From assembly GCF_005877055.1 (NCBI RefSeq), contig NZ_CP039424.1:1984001-2048000 (forward strand): 64,000 bases of DNA, in the 5' to 3' direction. Below, piece by piece: positions 28,831 through 37,532 of the stretch. The notes under the pieces were generated by a model. That model was given only the letters and a program-made list of their open reading frames with translations. It was not told the origin of the DNA and did not search any database. The stretch's first letter is position 1. Every line of letters starts with the position of its first letter. This DNA comes from Citricoccus sp. SGAir0253 (GTDB lineage: Bacteria > Actinomycetota > Actinomycetes > Actinomycetales > Micrococcaceae). The position numbers were made by a program, and so were the translations under genes.

Positions 28831-30132
28831 TCAGGCGGACTTGGTCCGGCGCTTGCGCTGGACCTCGCGGGAGATCAGGGTGGGCTCGGCGCCGTGGCGG
28901 ACCACGTCCCCGGTGATGACCACGGTGCCGATGTCCTCGCGGGAGGGCAGGTCGAACATCACCGGCTTGAGGACCTCCTCCATGATGGAGCGCAGCCCCC
29001 GGGCCCCGGTCCCCCGCTCCTCGGCCTGGTCCACCACGGCGTCCAGTGCGTCCTGGTCGAACTCCAGTTCCACGCCGTCCATGAGGAACATCTTCTGGTA
29101 CTGCTTCAGCAGCGCGTTCCGCGGGCGGGTGAGGATGTTGACCAGCTGCGCGTGGTCGAGGTTGTCCACGGTGGTGATGACGGGCAGGCGGCCGATGAAC
29201 TCGGGGATCAGGCCGAACTTGAGCAGGTCCTCGGGGCGGACGTCCGCGTAGGACACGTCCCGCTTGCCGATCGTGTTCAGGGGGGCGCCGAAGCCGATGC
29301 CCTTGCTGCCGGCCCGCGAGGAGATGATGTCCTCGAGGCCCGCGAAGGCCCCGGCCACGATGAACAGCACGTTGGAGGTGTCGATCTGCAGGAACTCCTG
29401 GTGCGGGTGCTTGCGCCCGCCCTGGGGCGGCACCGCGGCCGTGGTCCCCTCGAGGATCTTCAGCAGGGCCTGCTGCACGCCCTCGCCGGAGACGTCCCGG
29501 GTGATGGACGGGTTCTCCGACTTGCGCGAGATCTTGTCGATCTCGTCGATGTAGATGATGCCCTGCTCGGCCTTCTTGACGTCGTAGTCCGCGGCCTGGA
29601 TGAGCTTGAGCAGGATGTTCTCCACGTCCTCGCCCACGTAGCCGGCCTCGGTGAGCGAGGTGGCGTCCGCGACGGCGAAGGGCACGTTGAGCTTGCGGGC
29701 CAGCGTCTGGGCCAGGTAGGTCTTGCCGGAGCCGGTGGGCCCCACGAGCAGGATGTTGGACTTGCCGACCTCGACGTCGGCCAGCTCCGAGTCCTCCCCC
29801 TGGCGGTCCAGCAGGGCGTTCTCCTTGGTCTGCTGACCGGTGCGGATCCGCTTGTAGTGGTTGTACACGGCGACGGCCAGGGACCGCTTGGCCTCCGTCT
29901 GGCCGATCACGTACTCCTCGAGGAAGTCGTAGATCTCCCGCGGCTTGGGCAACTCGACCTCGGCCGTCTCCGCGACCTCGGAGAGCTCCTCCTCGATGAT
30001 CTCGTTGCACAGCTCGATGCACTCGTCGCAGATGTAGACGCCGGGTCCGGCGATCAGTTTCCGGACCTGCTTCTGGCTCTTTCCGCAGAACGAGCACTTG
30101 AGCAGGTCGGCGCTCTCACCGATGCGGGCCAT
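28831..30132 (-). CDS. clpX: ATP-dependent protease ATP-binding subunit ClpX
   Basis: AAA+ unfoldase that feeds substrates to ClpP. The 433-residue protein is complete: N-terminal zinc domain (CSFCGKSQ and CDECIELC), Walker A GPTGSGKT, pore-1 loop GYVGED, Walker [10 protein letters not shown], pore-2 region GGRKHPH, the ClpP-docking IGF loop in KGIGFGAP, and sensor 2 [13 protein letters not shown] 30132. It lies 215 bp after clpP2 with a strong hairpin between them, so it may have its own promoter. Confidence 0.98.
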   Translation of the reverse strand: MARIGESADLLKCSFCGKSQKQVRKLIAGPGVYICDECIELCNEIIEEELSEVAETAEVELPKPREIYDFLEEYVIGQTEAKRSLAVAVYNHYKRIRTGQQTKENALLDRQGEDSELADVEVGKSNILLVGPTGSGKTYLAQTLARKLNVPFAVADATSLTEAGYVGEDVENILLKLIQAADYDVKKAEQGIIYIDEIDKISRKSENPSITRDVSGEGVQQALLKILEGTTAAVPPQGGRKHPHQEFLQIDTSNVLFIVAGAFAGLEDIISSRAGSKGIGFGAPLNTIGKRDVSYADVRPEDLLKFGLIPEFIGRLPVITTVDNLDHAQLVNILTRPRNALLKQYQKMFLMDGVELEFDQDALDAVVDQAEERGTGARGLRSIMEEVLKPVMFDLPSREDIGTVVITGDVVRHGAEPTLISREVQRKRRTKSA

Positions 30133-30305
30133 GCGGGAATCTCCTCGATAGGGGACTGGATCCGGACCGGATCCCAGGTACTGCCATTACAGCTTAGGGG
30201 GTGGACGCCCTAGGCCGGGTGATTGCAACGGCGGCCCGCACCCCGCCGCCGGTCGCGGGAGGGTGCGGGCCGCCGTCGGGACGCCGCGGAACGGCCGGCG
30301 CCGGG

Positions 30306-30341
30306 CCCGGCCGCGGCCCCCGCGGAGGGGCCGCGGCCGGG
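30306..30341 (-). terminator. Terminator of clpP1-clpP2
   Basis: 15-bp perfect arms CCCGGCCGCGGCCCC/GGGGCCGCGGCCGGG with a 6-nt loop, 6 bp after the clpP2 stop. Confidence 0.8.
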
Positions 30342-30347
30342 CGGCGA

Positions 30348-31013
30348 TCAGTTGCTGAGCTGGGGCCGGGTGATCTTGCGGGGAGCCAGGACCTCGTCCA
30401 CGAGGCCGTACTCCTTGGCGCCCTCCGCGGAGAGGAACTTGTCCCGGTCGATGTCCAGGCGGACCTGGTCGGCGGTCTTGTTCGTGTGCGCGGCGAGCGT
30501 CTCCTCCATCCAGGTGCGGATGCGCAGCAGCTCGTCGGCGTGGATCTGGAGGTCCGTGGCGGTGCCCCGGTCCCCGCCCATGGACGGCTGGTGGATCAGC
30601 ACGCGCGCGTTCGGCAGCGCCAGCCGCTTGCCCGGGGCGCCGGCGGCCAGCAGCACCGCGGCGGCCGAGGCGGCCTGCCCCAGGCACACCGTCTGCACCT
30701 CGGGGCGGATGAACTGCATGGTGTCGTAGATCGCCGTCATGGCGGTGAAGGAACCGCCCGGGGAGTTGATGTAGAGGGTGATGTCCCGCTCGGAGTCCAT
30801 GGACTCCAGCACGAGCAGCTGGGCCATGATGTCGTCCGCCGAGGCGTCGTCCACCTGGGCGCCGAGGAACACGATGCGGTCCTCGAACAGCTTGGCGTAG
30901 GGGTCCTGGCGCTTGAAGCCGTAGGGCGTGCGCTCCTCGAACTGGGGCAGGATGTAGCGGGAGCTCGGGGCCGTGGTGCCGGCGGGCGTCCCGACGGGGA
31001 ACTGGTGGTTCAT
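30348..31013 (-). CDS. clpP2: ATP-dependent Clp protease proteolytic subunit 2
   Basis: Serine peptidase subunit; in actinobacteria ClpP1 and ClpP2 form a mixed tetradecamer with ClpX or ClpC. The 221-residue protein has the catalytic Ser in [12 protein letters not shown], His in HQPSMGG and Asp in the [10 protein letters not shown] region, plus [13 protein letters not shown] 31013 (MNHQFPVG) is preferred, with GGAGAG upstream; the open frame further upstream has no family similarity. The N-terminal about 20 residues are probably processed. It follows clpP1 by 61 bp and is cotranscribed with it. Confidence 0.97.
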   Translation of the reverse strand: MNHQFPVGTPAGTTAPSSRYILPQFEERTPYGFKRQDPYAKLFEDRIVFLGAQVDDASADDIMAQLLVLESMDSERDITLYINSPGGSFTAMTAIYDTMQFIRPEVQTVCLGQAASAAAVLLAAGAPGKRLALPNARVLIHQPSMGGDRGTATDLQIHADELLRIRTWMEETLAAHTNKTADQVRLDIDRDKFLSAEGAKEYGLVDEVLAPRKITRPQLSN

Positions 31014-31074
31014 GAGTGGTCTCTCCTGGGCGAGGGGTCTGAGGGAGTGGGGCGGACGGGCCGATCCGGGCGGA

Positions 31075-31698
31075 TCAGGAGTTGTCCACGCCTCCGCCGC
31101 CGGACACGGAGCCGGCACGCTCGGCGATGTGGTCGAAGAACCCGTACTCCAGGCCCTCCTGCGCGGTGAACCACTTGTCCCGCTCGTTGTCCTTGAGGAT
31201 GGTCTCCACCGTCTGGCCGGTCTGCTCCGCGGTGAGCTCGGCCATGACCTGCTTCATGTGCAGGATCAGCTGGGCCTGGATGCGGATGTCCGACTCCGTG
31301 CCGCCGATGCCGCCCGAGGGCTGGTGCATGAGGATGCGCGCGTGCGGGGTGGCGTAGCGCTTGCCCGGGGTGCCGGAGGACAGCAGGAACTGGCCCATCG
31401 AGGCGGCCATGCCGGTGGCCACGGTCACCACGTCGTTCGGGATGTACTTCATCGTGTCGTAGATGGCCATGCCCGCGGTGATGGAGCCGCCCGGGGAGTT
31501 GATGTACAGGTAGATGTCCTTCTCCGGGTCCTCGGCGGAGAGCAGGAGCATCTGGGAGCAGATCGCGTTCGCGTTCTCGTCCATCACCTCGGAACCGAGC
31601 CAGATGATGCGTTCCTTGAGCAGGCGGTTGTAGATGTAGTCCTCGCGGGCCGCCGGGTCAACCGACGCCATACGGGGAGCAGTGGACGATGCGGACAT
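31075..31698 (-). CDS. clpP1: ATP-dependent Clp protease proteolytic subunit 1
   Basis: Partner subunit of ClpP2. The 207-residue protein has [20 protein letters not shown], the catalytic Ser in [13 protein letters not shown], His in LMHQPSGG and Asp in [14 protein letters not shown] 31698 ([10 protein letters not shown]) has AAGGAAGG upstream. It is the first gene of clpP1-clpP2, with a likely -10 at 31782-31787, a leader hairpin at 31730-31767 and a putative ClgR box further upstream. The catalytic residues are intact, unlike the degenerate second ClpP of some bacteria. Confidence 0.97.
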   Translation of the reverse strand: MSASSTAPRMASVDPAAREDYIYNRLLKERIIWLGSEVMDENANAICSQMLLLSAEDPEKDIYLYINSPGGSITAGMAIYDTMKYIPNDVVTVATGMAASMGQFLLSSGTPGKRYATPHARILMHQPSGGIGGTESDIRIQAQLILHMKQVMAELTAEQTGQTVETILKDNERDKWFTAQEGLEYGFFDHIAERAGSVSGGGGVDNS

Positions 31699-31729
31699 GG
31701 CGCCCTGCCTTCCTTCTGGGGGACTTCGG

Positions 31730-31767
31730 GTGCCGTGCGGCGGACCGGTCGGCCCACCGCACGGCAC
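31730..31767 (-). other. Hairpin in the clpP1 5' leader
   Basis: 11-bp arms GTGCCGTGCGG/CCGCACGGCAC enclose a GC-rich inner segment. It lies between the likely -10 element and the clpP1 start, so it would be in the untranslated leader and could stabilise or attenuate the transcript. Confidence 0.5.
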
Positions 31768-31781
31768 GGGGTCTTGGGTCG

Positions 31782-31787
31782 AGACTA
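31782..31787 (-). promoter_or_regulatory. -10 element of clpP1-clpP2
   Basis: TAGTCT on the minus strand within GACAGTAGTCTCGACC. It implies a leader of roughly 75 nt. The putative ClgR box begins about 40 bp upstream of it, a position expected for an activator. Confidence 0.45.
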
Positions 31788-31825
31788 CTGTCCCGGCAAG
31801 ACGCCCGGGCGGTTCTGACCCGGCT

Positions 31826-31843
31826 GTTCGCTGTTGGCGTGGA
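31826..31843 (-). promoter_or_regulatory. Putative ClgR activator box upstream of clpP1
   Basis: The minus strand reads TCCACGCCAACAGCGAAC. It fits every position of the ClgR consensus WNNWCGCYNANRGCGWWS as I remember it from corynebacteria. It lies upstream of the clpP1 -10 element. ClgR activates clpP operons in several actinobacteria, so the placement makes sense; a clgR gene is not in this window. Confidence 0.6.
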
Positions 31844-31893
31844 TGCCCCGGCGGCGGCGGACGGCGGCGTCCCGACGGCCCCGGAACGCACGA

Positions 31894-31937
31894 CGCCCGG
31901 GCCGCGAGGACGGTCTCCCGTCGTCGCGGCCCGGGCG
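31894..31937 (-). terminator. Terminator of tig
   Basis: 14-bp perfect arms CGCCCGGGCCGCGA/TCGCGGCCCGGGCG with a 16-nt loop, about 80 bp after the tig stop. The stretch from 31699 to 32016 otherwise holds only the clpP1 promoter region described here. Confidence 0.7.
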
Positions 31938-32016
31938 GTCAGCTCCCGGAGGGAAGGTCAATCCGGCAGGCTCGGCCCGCCAGGCTCATCCCTGGGTGGT
32001 GTGGTGGTCCCGGGGC

Positions 32017-33879
32017 TCAGGCCTCGGTGGACTCCGCGGCCGGGGCCTCGGCGGCCTCGGCCGTCTCGTCCTTGGCGGCGGCCTTGGCGGCCGTGGTCTT
32101 GGCGGCGGTCTTGGCCGGGGCCTTCTTCGCCGGGGCGCGCTTGGCCGGGGCCTTCTTGGCCGGGGCCTCGCCCGCCTCACCCGACTCGGCGGCCTCGGCC
32201 GTCTCGTCCTTGGCGGCGGCCTTGGCGGCCGTGGTCTTGGCGGCGGTCTTGGCCGGGGCCTTCTTCGCCGGGGCGCGCTTGGCCGGGGCCTTCTTCGCCG
32301 GGGCCTCGCCCGCCTCACCCGACTCGGCGGCCTCGGCCGTCTCGTCCTTGGCGGCGGCCTTGGCGGCCGTGGTCTTGGCAGCGGTCTTGGCCGGGGCCTT
32401 CTTCGCCGGGGCGCGCTTGGCCGGGGCCTTCTTCGCCGGGGCCTCGGCGGTCTCGCCCGACTCGCCCGACTCCTCGCCGGCCTCGGCCGGGGAGGCGGCC
32501 GAATCGGCGGAGTCGGCAGAGTCGGCGCTGTCGGCCGAGTCGGCGCTGTCGGCCGAGTCGGCGGACTCGCCCTCGACGGCGCCGCCCGGGGTGACGAACG
32601 CGGTCAGGTCCACGGCGTTGCCCTCGGTGTCGGTGACGACGGCGTACTCGAGGACCTTGGCCAGCGCCTTGCGGCGGCGGACCTCGCCCATGATCATCGG
32701 CACCTGGCCGGCCTGGTCCAGCATCTGGGCGAACTGGTTCGGGTCCATGCCGTACTGCTGGGAGGTGGAGATGATGTACTCGATCAGCTCGCCCTGGTCC
32801 ACGCCGAGCTCCTCGGCGTCGGCGACGGCGTCGAGGATGATCTCGTTGCGGAACGCGTCGCGGGCGTTCTGCTCCACCTCGGCGCGGTGCTCGGCGGTGT
32901 CGTGGTCATCGCCCTCGGCGTGGCCGCCCTGGCTGAAGTGCTGCTCGACCTGCTCGGCGACGACCGAGTCCGGCACCGGCACCTCGACGAGCTTGACCAG
33001 CTCCTCCAGGACCTTGTCCCGGGCCTCGAGGCCCTGGCCGGTGACGGCGCCCTCGGCGGCCTTCTCCTTGAGGTCGGCCTTGAGCTCCTCGATGGTGTCG
33101 AACTCGGAGGCCAGCTGGGCGAACTCGTCGTCGGCCTCCGGCAGCTCGCGCTCCTTGACGGCCACCAGCAGGACCTTGACGGTGGCGGTCTGCCCGGAGT
33201 GCTCGCCCCCGGCCAGCGTGGTCTCGAAGACCGCGTCCTCGCCGGCGGACAGGCCCTCGAGGGCCTCGTCCATGCCCTCGAGCATGGTGCCCGCGCCCAC
33301 CTGGTAGGACAGGTCCTCGGCGTGGTCGACCTGCTCCTCGCCGATGGTGGCGGTCAGGGTGATGGTGACGAAGTCGTCCTGCGCGGCGGGACGCTCCACG
33401 GCCTTGAGGGTGCCGAAGCGCGAGCGCAGCTCGTCGAGGGCCTTCTGCTCGTCCTCCTCGGAGGCGGCGGCGGGCTCCACGGTGACCTTCAGGCCCTTGT
33501 AATCCGGCAGCTCGATGGAGGGGCGCACGTCCACCTCGACGGTGAAGGTCAGCGGGCCCTCGGGGTCGCCGTCGACGCCCGGCATGGAGGTGATCTCGAC
33601 CTCGGGGCGGGCCATCGGCGTGGTCTCCGTCTCGATGAGCGCCTGCTGGTAGAAGTCGTTCAGGCCCTCGTTGACGGCGGTCTCCACCACGTAGCCGCGG
33701 CCGATGCGCTGGTCGATGATGCGCGCAGGAACCTTGCCCTTGCGGAAGCCGGGGACCTGGATCTGGTTCGCCACGGTCTTGTAGGCATCATCCAGGCGTG
33801 GCTTGAGGTCCTCGAAGGGGACCTCGACGTCCAGCTTGACCCGGGTCGGGCTGAGGTTTTCTGCGGTGCTCTTGACCAC
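32017..33879 (-). CDS. tig: Trigger factor with repeat-rich C-terminal tail
   Basis: Ribosome-associated chaperone and prolyl isomerase. Residues about 1-430 are a normal trigger factor: ribosome-docking [10 protein letters not shown] (near 43), an FKBP-like domain (about 155-240) and the chaperone arms. The remaining 190 residues are unusual: a Ser-Ala-Asp run (about 432-460), then three 46-residue repeats rich in Lys, Ala and Pro ([17 protein letters not shown], then [20 protein letters not shown]) resembling histone H1-like tails. The total of 620 residues exceeds the usual 430-530. The start is GTG 33879 (MVKSTAEN). It lies upstream of clpP1-clpP2, as in many bacteria. The tail may bind nucleic acid or ribosomes. 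Confidence 0.95.
   Translation of the reverse strand: MVKSTAENLSPTRVKLDVEVPFEDLKPRLDDAYKTVANQIQVPGFRKGKVPARIIDQRIGRGYVVETAVNEGLNDFYQQALIETETTPMARPEVEITSMPGVDGDPEGPLTFTVEVDVRPSIELPDYKGLKVTVEPAAASEEDEQKALDELRSRFGTLKAVERPAAQDDFVTITLTATIGEEQVDHAEDLSYQVGAGTMLEGMDEALEGLSAGEDAVFETTLAGGEHSGQTATVKVLLVAVKERELPEADDEFAQLASEFDTIEELKADLKEKAAEGAVTGQGLEARDKVLEELVKLVEVPVPDSVVAEQVEQHFSQGGHAEGDDHDTAEHRAEVEQNARDAFRNEIILDAVADAEELGVDQGELIEYIISTSQQYGMDPNQFAQMLDQAGQVPMIMGEVRRRKALAKVLEYAVVTDTEGNAVDLTAFVTPGGAVEGESADSADSADSADSADSADSADSAASPAEAGEESGESGETAEAPAKKAPAKRAPAKKAPAKTAAKTTAAKAAAKDETAEAAESGEAGEAPAKKAPAKRAPAKKAPAKTAAKTTAAKAAAKDETAEAAESGEAGEAPAKKAPAKRAPAKKAPAKTAAKTTAAKAAAKDETAEAAEAPAAESTEA
32051..32447. repeat. 138-bp tandem repeats inside tig
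   Basis: Units start at 32051, 32189 and 32327, exactly 138 bp apart. The first two are nearly identical (one clear difference, CTTGGCC versus CTTCGCC, near 32157), and the third is the same except at its far end. Each encodes 46 residues, so copy number can change without breaking the frame. Confidence 0.9.
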
Positions 33880-33978
33880 TTCGGACTCCTGTGTGGATTG
33901 CTTGTCTCGTCTAACGGGCGCGGATGTGCCCGGCCGCCGGGCATCCGGTGAATCAGGCCCCAGCAGGGGACCATGACG

Positions 33979-34052
33979 TCGGGGTGACAGGATTTGAACC
34001 TGCGGCCTCACGCTCCCAAAGCGCGCGCTCTACCAAGCTGAGCTACACCCCG
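33979..34052 (-). tRNA. tRNA-Pro (TGG)
   Basis: A 74-nt cloverleaf with acceptor CGGGGTG/CACCCCG, anticodon stem CGCGC/GCGTG, loop TTTGGGA (anticodon TGG), and T arm GCAGGTTCAAATCCTGT. CCA is not encoded. It lies 99 bp upstream of tig in the same orientation. Confidence 0.96.
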
Positions 34053-34225
34053 CAGACGGCCCTGGCCGTTTCTGGCCAGAGACCAGTGTACGCATTCCGG
34101 CGCACTACTCCGCATTCCCGCGGGGTCCGGGGCGGGTTCCGGCTCCCGCCGCGCTTTGCGGCGGTGACGCGTTCCTTGGTACGCTGTCCCACGCTGTCCC
34201 GGCCGATCGCCGGTGACCGCACTGC

Positions 34226-34296
34226 GGGGATGTAGCTCAATGGTAGAGCCCCAGTCTTCCAAACTGGCTACGCGGGTTCGATTCCCGTCATCCCCT
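34226..34296 (+). tRNA. tRNA-Gly (TCC)
   Basis: A 71-nt cloverleaf with acceptor GGGGATG/CATCCCC, D arm GCTCAATGGTAGAGC, anticodon stem CCAGT/ACTGG with loop CTTCCAA (anticodon TCC), and T arm GCGGGTTCGATTCCCGT. CCA is not encoded. It diverges from tRNA-Pro; TTGCGG (34156) and TACGCT (34180) are a plausible promoter with 18-bp spacing. Confidence 0.97.
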
Positions 34297-34324
34297 CGCG
34301 CGTGACGAGTGGCCGCAGCGTCCA

Positions 34325-34365
34325 CGGAAGGCCCCCGGACCGGGAACGGTTCCGGGGGCCTTCCG
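34325..34365. terminator. Terminator between tRNA-Gly and gltS
   Basis: A strong hairpin pairing CGGAAGGCCCCCGGA with TCCGGGGGCCTTCCG around a short loop. It lies between convergent units, so it can act on both. Confidence 0.8.
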
Positions 34366-34400
34366 TCGCTCCGGGGACGGGGCCCCGGAGCGACGGACGC

Positions 34401-35774
34401 TCAGGACACCGCGTCGGCGGGCTGGCGCGCGGGCTCCCCGGCCCCCGTCCGGCCGCCGGTCCGGACGAGGTAGACCGCCACCACGGCGGCCACGACGGCC
34501 ACGGCCCCCCAGATCCCCACCACGGACCACGCGGCCCCGGCCACCACGAGGGTGGGCACGAAGGTCACCGCGGCGATCTCGACCGGGACCACCGGGATGT
34601 AGGCCACGCCGAACTCCTCCATGGTGCCCGAGCGCAGCTTGGGATCCACGATGCGCAGCATCGCGATGCCGGTGGCCACGGCGCCGGTCGCCCAGCCCCA
34701 CGTGAACAGCTGCTTCTCGAACCACCCGTCCCGCAGCAGGCGGGGCGCCACGCGCAGGCCGAGCGCGAGGCAGACCACGAGCCCGAACACGAACAGCAGC
34801 AGCAGCGGCAGCCAGTTGTCGGCGACGACCGAGGGCACGATCGAGGCGATGCCGCACAGGATGAGGAAGTCGGTCGCCGTGCCGGACAGCGACTGCAGGG
34901 ACGGGGTGTCGACGAACCGGGAGGCGCGGGTGGCGGTCATCAGGGCGCGCACCACCAGGCCCACGATGAAGGCGATGGAGAAGACCGGGAAGGCCACGTC
35001 CGGCAGGACGCCCCCGAGCCACACGCTGACCCCGTAGGCCGCGGCGCCCACGGCGCCGATGATGCCGACGTGGAAGGCCAGCGACTCGATGGACGCGGCG
35101 GAGAAGGTGTGCGTGCCGATCGCCGGACGGCGCCCGGACGGGTCCAGCAGGCCCGTGCGCAGGTCCCGCGGGATCGCGTGCAGGCCCGCGAACTCGCGGG
35201 CCCAGCCTCGACGGGCGCCGATCCGGGCCTGGATGATCCCGCCGACGATGCCGGCGAGCATGCCCACCGTCGCGGAGGTGTAGGCCAGGGACATCATCGT
35301 CGGGTCCCCGCCCTCCTGGAAGGCGGCGCCCATGGCCGCGGCGGTGCCGAAGCCACCGGCCCAGCCGGCGAACAGCAGGGCGCCGAAGGAGTCGGGCACG
35401 CCGAAGAGCGGCTGGAGCAGGAGCAGGACGAAGAGCATGCCGAGCGCGACCTGCACGGCATAGACCAGGACGCCGTAGGAGGCGAAGGAGGCCACGCCGC
35501 GGCCGATCTTGCGCAGGTCGAAGTCGTCGGTCATGGCCACGCAGGCGAAGACCACGACGATCAGGACCGAGGCGTAGGTGCCGAGCTGGTCGGAGAACGG
35601 CAGCACGCCGAGGCCGTGGGGGCCCAGGGCCAGGCCGATGAACCCCCCGAGGACGGAGGCGGGGACCATCAGGGCCTGCAGGGGCCGGATGACGGCCCGC
35701 AGCAGGGTGCCGACGGCCAGCAGCAGGCCGATGAGGCCGGCGTCGACCAGCAATGACCACGGGGTGAACTCCAC
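34401..35774 (-). CDS. Sodium/glutamate symporter family protein
   Basis: A GltS-family Na+-coupled glutamate carrier in the cytoplasmic membrane. The 457-residue protein has about 12 hydrophobic segments in two inverted halves. The two glycine-rich hairpin loops are visible as AGWAGGFGTAAAMGAAF and TWGWATGAVATGIAML. The GTG at 35774 (MEFTPWSLL) is preceded by AAAGGA. It is slightly longer than E. coli GltS owing to a mid-protein cytoplasmic loop (about 185-230). It is a single gene between hairpin-bounded regions, and substrate specificity is not proven. Confidence 0.87.
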   Translation of the reverse strand: MEFTPWSLLVDAGLIGLLLAVGTLLRAVIRPLQALMVPASVLGGFIGLALGPHGLGVLPFSDQLGTYASVLIVVVFACVAMTDDFDLRKIGRGVASFASYGVLVYAVQVALGMLFVLLLLQPLFGVPDSFGALLFAGWAGGFGTAAAMGAAFQEGGDPTMMSLAYTSATVGMLAGIVGGIIQARIGARRGWAREFAGLHAIPRDLRTGLLDPSGRRPAIGTHTFSAASIESLAFHVGIIGAVGAAAYGVSVWLGGVLPDVAFPVFSIAFIVGLVVRALMTATRASRFVDTPSLQSLSGTATDFLILCGIASIVPSVVADNWLPLLLLFVFGLVVCLALGLRVAPRLLRDGWFEKQLFTWGWATGAVATGIAMLRIVDPKLRSGTMEEFGVAYIPVVPVEIAAVTFVPTLVVAGAAWSVVGIWGAVAVVAAVVAVYLVRTGGRTGAGEPARQPADAVS

Positions 35775-35892
35775 GAGGGGGTCCTTTCGACGGGGATCGG
35801 GGCGGTGTCGCCGATCGGGCAACCCGGGGATACTACCCAGTAGCCCGGGGGCGGGGCCAAACCGTCCCCGCAGGTGGCGAGGGGAACCCGGC

Positions 35893-36843
35893 TCAGCCGG
35901 GGGCGCCGTCGGACCCCGGGGCCTGGCAGCGGGGACACCAGAACAGGGTGCGGGACTGCAGTTGCGCCGCCCGCACCGGCTCGCCGCACACGCGGCAGTC
36001 CAGGCCCTCGCGCTGGTACACGTAGTGCGCGTTGTCCGGCCACAGCGGGGCGGGCACCCCGTGGGCGTCCACGGCGCCCCGGTGCCGCGGCCGCGTGGTG
36101 ATGATCCGGCCGGCGCGCACGCCGTCCGCCATCAGCTCCGCGATGTCCTCCCACAGCCGGGCGCCGGCGTCCGGGCCCAGGCGCCGGCCCGGCAACCACG
36201 GGTCCAGTCCGGCGCGGAACAGGGCCTCGGCGCGGTAGATGTTCCCCACCCCGGCCAGCACCGCCTGGTCCATCAGCAGCTGGCCCAGCGCCACGGAGCG
36301 CCGGCAGACGCGCGCCAGGAACTCCTCCGGCCCGGTCCCGGGCACGAGCGGGTCCGGGCCCAGGCGCCCGACGACGGCCGCGGCCTCCGCGGGCGTGAGC
36401 ACCTCGCACGCGGTGGGGCCGCGCAGGTCGGCCCAGCCGTGGGCGGAGACGAGCCGGGCGCGCACCTGGCCCACCGGCTCGGGCGGGCCGGCGTACGCGG
36501 GGGCGGCGCCGCCGTCGGGCTCGGGGAAGGCGTCCGTCTCCCCCATCCGCCGGGGCGCGCCGATCGAGGACGCGCCGCGGAAGGTCTCGTCCCCGCCGAA
36601 GCTCCACGCCCCGTAGAGCCCCAGGTGCACGCGCAGCACGCGCTCGGCCGCGGCGCCGGGGCCCTCCCCGAAGTCGAGGAACAGCTGCTTGCCGTGGGCC
36701 CGGGCGGCCACGAGCGTGGCGCCGTCCAGCAGCCGGGCGCCGGCGTCGAAGCGGCCCTGCGGGGAGCTGACGCGCAGGCGCCGGCCGGCGAAGACGTCCG
36801 TGAACTGCCGGGCGAGCCGGTGGATGGAGTGGCCCTCAGGCAC
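35893..36843 (-). CDS. nei: Fpg/Nei family DNA glycosylase, Nei1-like
   Basis: A bifunctional glycosylase/AP lyase that removes oxidised bases. The 316-residue protein starts MPEGHSIHRLA, with the catalytic Pro after Met removal and Glu next to it. The helix-two-turn-helix LLMDQAVLAGVGNIYRAEAL is typical. The zinc finger CRVCG...CPRCQ is complete, with the lesion-binding Arg in LQSRTLFWC. The sequence resembles M. tuberculosis Nei1 (Rv2464c) more than Fpg. An insertion of about 25 residues rich in Gly, Ala and Pro follows LGLYGAWSF. It lies 33 bp after rpiB, the same pair order as in mycobacteria. Confidence 0.94.
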   Translation of the reverse strand: MPEGHSIHRLARQFTDVFAGRRLRVSSPQGRFDAGARLLDGATLVAARAHGKQLFLDFGEGPGAAAERVLRVHLGLYGAWSFGGDETFRGASSIGAPRRMGETDAFPEPDGGAAPAYAGPPEPVGQVRARLVSAHGWADLRGPTACEVLTPAEAAAVVGRLGPDPLVPGTGPEEFLARVCRRSVALGQLLMDQAVLAGVGNIYRAEALFRAGLDPWLPGRRLGPDAGARLWEDIAELMADGVRAGRIITTRPRHRGAVDAHGVPAPLWPDNAHYVYQREGLDCRVCGEPVRAAQLQSRTLFWCPRCQAPGSDGAPG

Positions 36844-36876
36844 GCCCGGCCTCCCGTGCGCCGTGGCCCGTGCCGG

Positions 36877-37350
36877 TCAGTCCAGCACCTCGCGGGTGGA
36901 CTCGTAGTGGACGATCTTGCCGATGCGGCGCACGTGGCGCTCGTCCCCGGAGAACGGCTCGGCGAGGAACGCCTCGATGATCGCGGTGGCCTCCTCGAGC
37001 GAGTGCTGGCGCCCGCCCACGGCCACCACGTTGGCGTCGTTGTGCTGGCGCGCCAGCCGCGCGGTGTCCAGGTTCCAGGCCAGGGCGGCACGGATGCCGC
37101 GGACCTTGTTCGCGGCGATCTGCTCGCCGTTGCCGGAGCCGCCCAGCACGATCCCGAGGGCCTCCACGCCGGACTGCTGGTCCACGACCACCGCGTGGGC
37201 CGCGTTGATGCAGAAGGCCGGGTAGTCGTCCTGCGGGTCGTAGGACTGCGGGCCGTGGTCCACCATCTCGTAGCCCCGGGACCCCAGGTGCTCGATGAGG
37301 TGGGCGCTGAGCTCGAGGCCGGCGTGGTCGGTGGCGATGTGGACGCGCAT
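36877..37350 (-). CDS. rpiB: Ribose-5-phosphate isomerase B
   Basis: Interconverts ribose-5-phosphate and ribulose-5-phosphate in the pentose phosphate pathway. The 157-residue protein is full length: MRVHIATDHAGLELSAHL at the start, the GIVLGGSGNGEQIAANKV active-site and phosphate loop, and HNDANVVAVGGR. The actinobacterial type lacks the catalytic cysteine of E. coli RpiB and is thought to use a Glu near the GSGNGEQ loop. It lies upstream of nei and is divergent from pepN. Confidence 0.96.
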   Translation of the reverse strand: MRVHIATDHAGLELSAHLIEHLGSRGYEMVDHGPQSYDPQDDYPAFCINAAHAVVVDQQSGVEALGIVLGGSGNGEQIAANKVRGIRAALAWNLDTARLARQHNDANVVAVGGRQHSLEEATAIIEAFLAEPFSGDERHVRRIGKIVHYESTREVLD

Positions 37351-37532
37351 GGTCTGCTCCTGCGGGACGGTCGGGGGAGATCGGTCGGGGTGGCACGGAT
37401 CGGGCCAGCGAACAGCCTAGCGGGGTGGTGCCGCACGGTCCCGGCGCCCCCCTGTGCCCGGTACGGTGACGAGTGGCACAATGGCCGGATAGCCAACACT
37501 CGTTTCACATACCCGTCCCCACCGGAGGTCCC

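Noticed and set aside
32051-32447. Regular 138-bp repeats that could suggest a CRISPR array
   Set aside because: The repeats are contiguous with no unique spacers and encode an in-frame tail of trigger factor.
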